In this document: in pieces, positions 38,990 to 42,479 of the stretch | Position numbering within the stretch: the stretch's first letter is position 1 | Layout of the letters: each line of letters starts with the position of its first letter | Source: a virus | IMG/VR virus record: IMGVR_UViG_3300021168_000052 | Span: 1-42,479 of that record | DNA length: 42,479 nucleotides | Strand: one strand, 5' to 3' | The notes under the pieces: model-generated | Database searches by the model: none | What the model saw: only the letters and a program-made list of their open reading frames with translations | Told to the model about the DNA's origin: nothing | Position numbers and translations under genes: made by a program

Positions 38990-39341
38990 TTAGCCATCCT
39001 TTTAACTCAAAAACTAACTCATACTGGCGATGAACCTCCGCTTCCGCGGCTTTGAGCATCCGATGGATGCGAAAACGGCTGACCCCCACCTGTTCGGCTA
39101 GCTGCCCAAAGGTGCGGCGGCGGCACCAATACTGCACGATAAGATACCGCTGATCGTAGGAAAGCATGCACACCGCATGCTCCATCTCGGCGATACCATC
39201 GGGACAGTGAGTTTTACCATAAAGCGGGGTTTTAAGCGCACGTTCGCCGAACATCGGCGAAAATGAGGGATAATCGATCGACAGGCTTTCCCCCCAGCGG
39301 GACCAGGCGCGAAGGGCCTTAATGGTGCCTATGGGTATCAC
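38979..39341 (-). CDS. Antiterminator Q-like / late regulator, 120 aa
   Basis: The C-terminal part (MLSYDQRYLIVQYWCRRRTFGQLAEQVGVSRFRIHRMLKAAEAEVHRQYELVFELKGWL) has the sigma-70 region 4-like helix-turn-helix of several phage late regulators. GTG start in a GTGA overlap with the next micro-gene. Its position just before a promoter-terminator module and the virion genes is where Q acts in lambdoid phages. I call it Q-like, not Q, because sequence identity to a Q family is not established. Confidence 0.6.
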   Translation of the reverse strand: MIPIGTIKALRAWSRWGESLSIDYPSFSPMFGERALKTPLYGKTHCPDGIAEMEHAVCMLSYDQRYLIVQYWCRRRTFGQLAEQVGVSRFRIHRMLKAAEAEVHRQYELVFELKGWLSVC

Positions 39342-39445
39342 TGATCACCATCAAAATCGATCTTATCCTTTTGCTCTATCGCCCAGATCAGGCCCCACAC
39401 GGCGGCGTGCGCGACAACGGCAATTGCGAGGATGGCGCAGATCAT
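39338..39445 (-). CDS. Micro-membrane protein, 35 aa
   Basis: MICAILAIAVVAHAAVWGLIWAIEQKDKIDFDGDQ has one membrane helix and an acidic tail. It is coupled to both neighbours (ATGA overlap at the start with the nuclease stop, GTGA at its stop with the antiterminator start). Function unknown; the fit to the coupled run supports it. Confidence 0.55.
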   Translation of the reverse strand: MICAILAIAVVAHAAVWGLIWAIEQKDKIDFDGDQ

Positions 39446-39741
39446 TTAACCCACCCTTTGCGCTTTAAACGCATGCTAAAGGCCCACAGCACGTCTTCGA
39501 TAGAAAAGGCTGTGATGATGCCGCTACCCTTCCAGTCCTCCCTCAATCGTTTCTGGCGCCTCCCAGTGGCACTATTGGACCTGACATTACCTTTGGTCTT
39601 ACATTCGATCAGTAAATCCTCGCCGCACTTACCGGCCACAAGGTCAAAATCCCCTCGGACCTCGACCACGCTAAAGCCGGCTTCGCGTAAGCCATCACGA
39701 ATTGGACCGTGAGATTTGTCAACTCTCCTGGCGTATTGCAT
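39442..39741 (-). CDS. Nuclease-like protein (VRR-NUC / resolvase type), 99 aa
   Basis: GLREAGFSVVEVRGDFDLVAGKCGEDLLIECKTKGNVRS has the restriction-enzyme-like PD-(D/E)xK core (Asp32 in FDLV, ECK about 14 residues later), typical of phage Holliday-junction or VRR-NUC-type nucleases. It overlaps the upstream gene by 23 bases. It could process replication or packaging intermediates. Confidence 0.65.
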   Translation of the reverse strand: MQYARRVDKSHGPIRDGLREAGFSVVEVRGDFDLVAGKCGEDLLIECKTKGNVRSNSATGRRQKRLREDWKGSGIITAFSIEDVLWAFSMRLKRKGWVK

Positions 39742-39919
39742 CTTGTTTCGCCAATTCCATCGCTTTGGATATCAAATCCGCTTGCCCCACCCTACGGCTG
39801 TGATCCCCCCAGTGCCAGACCGTCCAACCGTGAATGGAACGGAACAGCTTGTAGTCACCCCACTGGTAGGTATTTTCGTTAATGGCTTTCCAGACGCCGA
39901 TTGATCGATCCTTTTTCAT
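39719..39919 (-). CDS. Hypothetical protein, 66 aa
   Basis: MKKDRSIGVWKAINENTYQWGDYKLFRSIHGWTVWHWGDHSRRVGQADLISKAMELAKQ: a Trp-rich beta-hairpin followed by a helix. ATG overlaps the upstream stop (ATGA). No family recognised. Confidence 0.6.
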   Translation of the reverse strand: MKKDRSIGVWKAINENTYQWGDYKLFRSIHGWTVWHWGDHSRRVGQADLISKAMELAKQDAIRQES

Positions 39920-40071
39920 TCGAAGCAGCCCATGCGTGGGTCACTGCCAATGGAACCACGACGATGAGGAAACCACCAGCCGCCGCACAAGCACTTCTGC
40001 CGTTTATTACGCTTTTTCCTATTCACAATCCACTTCTTTGGGGGGGGCTTCCAACCGCGGCATACAGGCAT
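39916..40071 (-). CDS. Small basic Cys/His protein, 51 aa
   Basis: MPVCRGWKPPPKKWIVNRKKRNKRQKC..., then CLCGGWWFPHRRGSIGSDPRMGC. The C.CG..FPHR.GS pattern recurs, from memory, in small zinc-type phage proteins. The start overlaps the replication-gene stop (TGATG) and the stop overlaps the next ATG (ATGA), so it fills the gap exactly. A homopolymer run of eight G (plus strand, 40040-40047) lies inside. Confidence 0.55.
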   Translation of the reverse strand: MPVCRGWKPPPKKWIVNRKKRNKRQKCLCGGWWFPHRRGSIGSDPRMGCFE

Positions 40072-40628
40072 CACGAACGCCTCGCAAGCACTCTTTGCAT
40101 GGCTTCATGACTTTCAACTCTTTCCGCTGCCGACTCTTGAGGTTTCTCCGAAGAACCGTTATTTAACGGTCTCTGATTCTGAGTTTTAGTGTTAGTATCT
40201 GTCTGAGTATGAGTAGGTGTTGAGCGGTGTCCACCGGTGTCTGCCGGTGTCTTTCTTGCTTTATACCGTCGTACCTTTTCTGTGTTCCTACCATCTTCGA
40301 CCTGATCTTTACCGCTGGCTTTATCTCGATATTTTTGGATATTGACCACGCGCCAGCCCCAATTGCGGTCCGGATCGATTAGTACAAGCCTTGCGCCACC
40401 CTCAGCCTGCGAACGGCTTACAGGATCTGGTTGGCAAAATCGTTCAATACAGGCAGTTACATCTGCCAATGGCAAGCCGGTAACGGTGGCGATGTACTGT
40501 TGCGTTGCATCTATCTCACCGCGCCAATCAGCCATGCAAAGTAGCACAGGCCAGAGCCCTATATCCGGCCATTTCCCACAGAGAGTTCCGCGGACCAATG
40601 AACTGAAAAGAGGGGTATATCCGCTCAA
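40071..40628 (-). CDS. Replication-initiation-type winged-helix protein, 185 aa
   Basis: I start it at the TTG at 40628, which makes a TTGA overlap with the upstream stop; the longer frame to 40829 is implausible over the ribbon-helix-helix gene. SGYTPLFSSLVRGTLCGKWPDIGLWPVLLCMADWRGEIDATQQYIATVTGLPLADVTACIERFCQPDPVSRSQAEGGARLVLI... GWRVVNIQKYRDKA matches the small HTH domain of phage replication (O-type/replisome-organizer) proteins. The C-terminus is Thr/Asn/Gln-rich and probably disordered. No helicase or helicase loader was seen nearby. Confidence 0.7.
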   Translation of the reverse strand: MSGYTPLFSSLVRGTLCGKWPDIGLWPVLLCMADWRGEIDATQQYIATVTGLPLADVTACIERFCQPDPVSRSQAEGGARLVLIDPDRNWGWRVVNIQKYRDKASGKDQVEDGRNTEKVRRYKARKTPADTGGHRSTPTHTQTDTNTKTQNQRPLNNGSSEKPQESAAERVESHEAMQRVLARRS

Positions 40629-40822
40629 GTAAGATCCGGCGGATGCTCGCGCCGATAGCGCAAAGTGCGTAAATCTTCGTCCAGCTGCTCCGATCCGAGC
40701 AGTACACGTTCGAGATAATTGGCAACCGAACGGCTGTCCATCTCGGCGATTTCTTTGATATCGGTGAGTAAATCTCTGTCGACGTAAATGGTAGCCCGCG
40801 CTCTGTTTATTCCAACGGTCAT
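40625..40822 (-). CDS. Ribbon-helix-helix regulator, 65 aa
   Basis: ARATIYVDRDLLTDIKEIAEMDSRSVANYLERVLLG is a compact Arc/CopG-type ribbon-helix-helix: a strand (TIYVDRD), helix (LLTDIKEIAEM), turn and helix (SVANYLERVLL). Start taken at ATG 40822; a GTG at 40837 is possible. A 9-bp inverted repeat (40807-40859) spans this start, a likely auto-operator. Confidence 0.75.
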   Translation of the reverse strand: MTVGINRARATIYVDRDLLTDIKEIAEMDSRSVANYLERVLLGSEQLDEDLRTLRYRREHPPDLT

Positions 40823-40859
40823 ACCGCATTTTCGCACAGCTTACGACAGATTGGAATAA
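40807..40859. promoter_or_regulatory. Inverted repeat around the RHH gene start
   Basis: TTATTCCAA (40807-40815) and TTGGAATAA (40851-40859) form a perfect 9-bp inverted repeat with a 35-base spacer, spanning the start of the ribbon-helix-helix gene. This is a natural autoregulatory operator. Confidence 0.45.
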
Positions 40860-40863
40860 GGTG

Positions 40864-41058
40864 TTACGGCGGGCGGCAAGAGCAAGGTGGTGCCTTACTC
40901 AGCACGCTCCACACCGCCTTATTGCCTGATACGGTGCGGTAGGTGATGCTGGGATAGTTCCCGCTGCGGTTCATGCTCGTTTTCACGATCTTGCAGCGCT
41001 CACACTTCCAGCGGGCACTGAAGCCATCAGCCGCCGTGAGTTTCCACTTATGCTGCAT
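40864..41058 (-). CDS. Zinc-ribbon protein, 64 aa
   Basis: WKLTAADGFSARWKCERCKIVKTSMNRSGNYPSITYRTVSGN... ends in a CSC motif. The first CxxC and the final CxC form a single zinc site; small phage proteins with W-K..CxxC..Y..CxC occur near early regulatory genes. The start overlaps the upstream micro-gene by 11 bases. Confidence 0.6.
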   Translation of the reverse strand: MQHKWKLTAADGFSARWKCERCKIVKTSMNRSGNYPSITYRTVSGNKAVWSVLSKAPPCSCRPP

Positions 41059-41194
41059 CTTTGCGTCTTAAGTGCTCGAGCCAGTCAGCGCCACGCAGCC
41101 AGCAATACCAGAACTGCGCGAGCATGCACGGCAATACGGCAGGGTCGTGATCAACCACGGCCATTTCTGGTGCCTCTTTTTGCTGCTGATCCAT
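41048..41194 (-). CDS. Micro-ORF, 48 aa
   Basis: MDQQQKEAPEMAVVDHDPAVLPCMLAQFWYCWLRGADWLEHLRRKDAA: Trp- and Cys-containing, helical. The ATG lies inside the end of the repressor gene and the stop inside the zinc-ribbon gene. No family recognised, but it keeps the operon without gaps. Confidence 0.5.
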   Translation of the reverse strand: MDQQQKEAPEMAVVDHDPAVLPCMLAQFWYCWLRGADWLEHLRRKDAA

Positions 41195-41381
41195 TTAAGC
41201 TCTTGACCAATGCCTCTAACTTAATTCCTGTACGCCAACTAATATGTTCCAAAGTCTCTAGTCTTGGCTTCTTTTTGCCACTGAGCCATTTACTTACTGC
41301 AAATCGATCAACCCATAAATGCTTGGCTAAATCGCTCTGGTTGTAGCCCTGCTTTACCATGTAATCGCGCAATATTTGCAT
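41151..41381 (-). CDS. Cro/CI-family repressor, 76 aa
   Basis: ILRDYMVKQGYNQSDLAKHLWVDRFAVSKWLSGKKKPRLETLEHISWRTGIKLEALVK is a textbook XRE helix-turn-helix (NQSDLAKHLWVDRFAVSKWLSG). Start at ATG 41381; a TTG at 41411 is an alternative. It is the first gene of the leftward unit, facing a divergent region with two operator-like palindromes. It has no C-terminal cleavage or dimerisation domain, so it is Cro-sized rather than CI-sized. Confidence 0.75.
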   Translation of the reverse strand: MQILRDYMVKQGYNQSDLAKHLWVDRFAVSKWLSGKKKPRLETLEHISWRTGIKLEALVKSLNGSAAKRGTRNGRG

Positions 41382-41400
41382 ACTCTTGAGCGTACCATAG

Positions 41401-41420
41401 TGTGGTTTCAACGTGCAACA
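41401..41420. promoter_or_regulatory. Operator-like 20-bp palindrome O2
   Basis: Half-sites TGTGGT and GCAACA separated by 8 bases. It is nearly identical in layout to O1 at 41460. It lies just upstream of the repressor ATG, where it could control the leftward promoter. Confidence 0.5.
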
Positions 41421-41459
41421 AACTTTATTTCTCTTGGACTATTGCAATGGACAACAGAC

Positions 41460-41479
41460 TGTGGTCTTATGATGCCACA
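41460..41479. promoter_or_regulatory. Operator-like 20-bp palindrome O1 over a candidate -10
   Basis: TGTGGT-N8-GCCACA, with TATGAT (41468-41473) in its centre as a candidate rightward -10 for the gene at 41497. A weak -35 is not certain (TTGCAA at 41442 is 20 bases upstream). Repressor binding would block the rightward promoter. Confidence 0.5.
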
Positions 41480-41496
41480 CAAGTTAGGAGCCGCCA

Positions 41497-41688
41497 ATGG
41501 AACGAAACTACGAAGCCGAAGCCGACGCATCCGACCGCGCAGCCGCCGAGATCGAGCGCTTGGAAGACCTAGCCGACACACAGCGCATGGAGCTGCCTAG
41601 CGAGGCTGACATTCAAGCCAAAGTGGACGCGCAGGTGGATAAGTATATTGCACTGTACTGGGTCGACAGAGCTTTGGGGGCGAAATGA
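41497..41688 (+). CDS. First rightward early protein, 63 aa
   Basis: MERNYEAEADASDRAAAEIERLEDLADTQRMELPSEADIQAKVDAQVDKYIALYWVDRALGAK: acidic helical protein. AGGAG six bases upstream. Immediately after the operator region, so the earliest rightward product. Function unknown. Confidence 0.65.
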   Translation: MERNYEAEADASDRAAAEIERLEDLADTQRMELPSEADIQAKVDAQVDKYIALYWVDRALGAK

Positions 41689-41897
41689 GCGAAAGATATG
41701 CTTATCGAGTCATCGATTCACTGACCAAAGCCATGGCCACACTACCTGCAGGTGATCGCCCAAAAATTTGGTTTGCCGCTCTCGATATGGCAGAGGACTA
41801 TTTAAGCAACTACGATCCCACGCCCTGGTGCAATGTCTGCGGGGGCAATAACCCGGCAGCAGCGTGCAAGTGCGGCCCAACAGCGGAGAACGAATGA
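41685..41897 (+). CDS. Hypothetical protein with Cys knuckles, 70 aa
   Basis: Overlaps the previous stop (ATGA). A soluble helical start (YRVIDSLTKAMATLPAGDRPKIWFAALDMAEDYLSNYD) then CNVCGGNNPAAACKCG with CxxC and CxC, a probable zinc site. Not recognised. Confidence 0.65.
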   Translation: MSERYAYRVIDSLTKAMATLPAGDRPKIWFAALDMAEDYLSNYDPTPWCNVCGGNNPAAACKCGPTAENE

Positions 41898-42469
41898 TGA
41901 AAATCACTCAAGCACACGTCGATAAGATCCACACACTGCTCGATGCCGGCCTTGTCATCGGCGTAGGCAATCCTAAGCCCGGTGAGGCTTGCGTCGAAGC
42001 TGTCATTTGCATGGCTTTAGGCTTGCCTCACGGCGATAATCCTAAGTGCGTGCTGCCGTGTTTGCGCACACTCAAGATCAACTTGAATGACCGGAATTGG
42101 AGCTCTAACAAAGCTCGTGCGGAAGCCCTGCGCCGTCTTGCGATCGCACAATTGGGTAGCGATACCCTCGATGCCAAGGATTTCGTGACGCGCTTAGCGC
42201 GTATGACAATCCAAACCGTGGTTCCCGCAGCGCTGCGTTCTGCCGCCAAAGTACTCACGGGCGAGCATCCGACAAAACTCTTAGTCCTTGCCACAAAGTG
42301 TGAAAAGGAGCCCACGGAAGCGAATGCGAGAGAGGCACAAAAAGCCGCCGCCAACGCCGCCGCCTACGCCGCCACCAAAGACGAAGTGCTAGCTACCTTC
42401 GCTGAAAATGTGGTGCAAATCCTGATCGAAATGAAAGCACCCGGTTGTCAGTGGCTGGAGGCTGCATGA
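41894..42469 (+). CDS. Conserved phage hypothetical protein, 191 aa
   Basis: Start at ATG 41894 (ATGA overlap, GGAG six bases upstream). IHTLLDAGLVIGVGNPKPGEACVEAVICMALGLPHGDNPKCVLPCLRTLKINLNDRNWSSNKARAEALRRLAIAQLGS matches, from memory, a widely spread phage protein usually beside a pentapeptide-repeat gene. The last ~70 residues are Ala-rich (AREAQKAAANAAAYAATKDEV). Function unknown. It overlaps the pentapeptide start by four bases. Confidence 0.7.
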   Translation: MMKITQAHVDKIHTLLDAGLVIGVGNPKPGEACVEAVICMALGLPHGDNPKCVLPCLRTLKINLNDRNWSSNKARAEALRRLAIAQLGSDTLDAKDFVTRLARMTIQTVVPAALRSAAKVLTGEHPTKLLVLATKCEKEPTEANAREAQKAAANAAAYAATKDEVLATFAENVVQILIEMKAPGCQWLEAA

Positions 42470-42479
42470 ACTTTGCCGA
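42466..42479 (+). CDS. Start of the pentapeptide-repeat gene (continues at base 1)
   Basis: ATG AAC TTT GCC GA| joins T GCG TAC GTG at base 1, giving Met-Asn-Phe-Ala-Asp-Ala-Tyr-Val-Arg-Gly-Ala-Asp in frame with the repeats. The ATG overlaps the preceding stop (ATGA). Together with 1-412 this is one gene of about 141 aa. Confidence 0.85.

Noticed and set aside
40038-40047. Run of eight G as a frameshift signal
   Set aside because: It lies inside a small Cys/His gene with an intact frame and good overlaps at both ends; more likely a chance homopolymer, though it is a sequencing-error risk.
40638-40829. Long N-terminal extension of the replication protein (to 40829)
   Set aside because: It runs through the ribbon-helix-helix gene in another frame and is Arg/Thr-rich without domain character; the TTGA-coupled start at 40628 fits the protein family better.
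1-42479. tRNA, rRNA, integrase or att sites
   Set aside because: I saw no cloverleaf-like segment, no recombinase motif and no matching direct repeats; absence is not proof without a computed scan.

Overview
The window reads as the complete genome of a tailed bacteriophage, most likely a podovirus, infecting a Gram-negative, exopolysaccharide-producing bacterium. It is probably a closed circle or a circularly permuted molecule. An ATG at 42466 starts a reading frame that runs off the right edge and continues in frame at base 1 into a pentapeptide-repeat gene, so the two window ends are adjacent. The virion genes are small and large terminase, an 877-residue portal, scaffold, coat, decoration protein, adaptor, a P22 gp10-like tail hub and several Gln-rich internal proteins. 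No tape-measure or contractile-sheath gene is visible, which supports podovirus morphology. The host is not identifiable from the sequence. I see no tRNA, rRNA, integrase, DNA polymerase or CRISPR array.

Layout. Two divergent transcription units leave a control region at about 41382-41496, which holds two matching 20-bp operator-like palindromes beside a Cro/CI-type repressor gene. The rightward unit (41497 through the joined ends to 6535) is a dense run of small early genes, many joined by 4-base ATGA/GTGA/TTGA stop-start overlaps. It includes an SSB-like protein, an RNA ligase, a C5 DNA methyltransferase with a second complete reading frame nested inside it, zinc-ribbon and HTH proteins, a secreted protein, and finally a two-gene exosortase cassette. 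The leftward unit (41381 down to 6517) starts with the repressor, a ribbon-helix-helix regulator, a replication protein, a nuclease and an antiterminator-like protein. A promoter-plus-terminator arrangement at about 38500-38582 may be the late-gene switch. The virion genes follow (38482-8966), and the unit ends with the lysis region (8913-6517).

The most striking content is at 5421-6535: a secreted protein with a C-terminal Pro-Glu-Leu-Asp / membrane helix / Lys-Lys sorting tail, overlapping a compact exosortase (Cys92, Arg139, His160). This is a self-contained exosortase-substrate pair on a phage. The same genome carries a GH5-like glycoside hydrolase and a pectate-lyase-like tail spike, so extracellular polysaccharide is a recurring theme. 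Other notable items are a glycosyltransferase-DUF115-methyltransferase fusion among the head genes, an S74-type fibre with a signal peptide, an amber codon inside what looks like one conserved small gene, and two homing-type HNH genes with promoters directly against their start codons.

All family assignments are from reading the translations and from memory of the families. No database search or computation was run.
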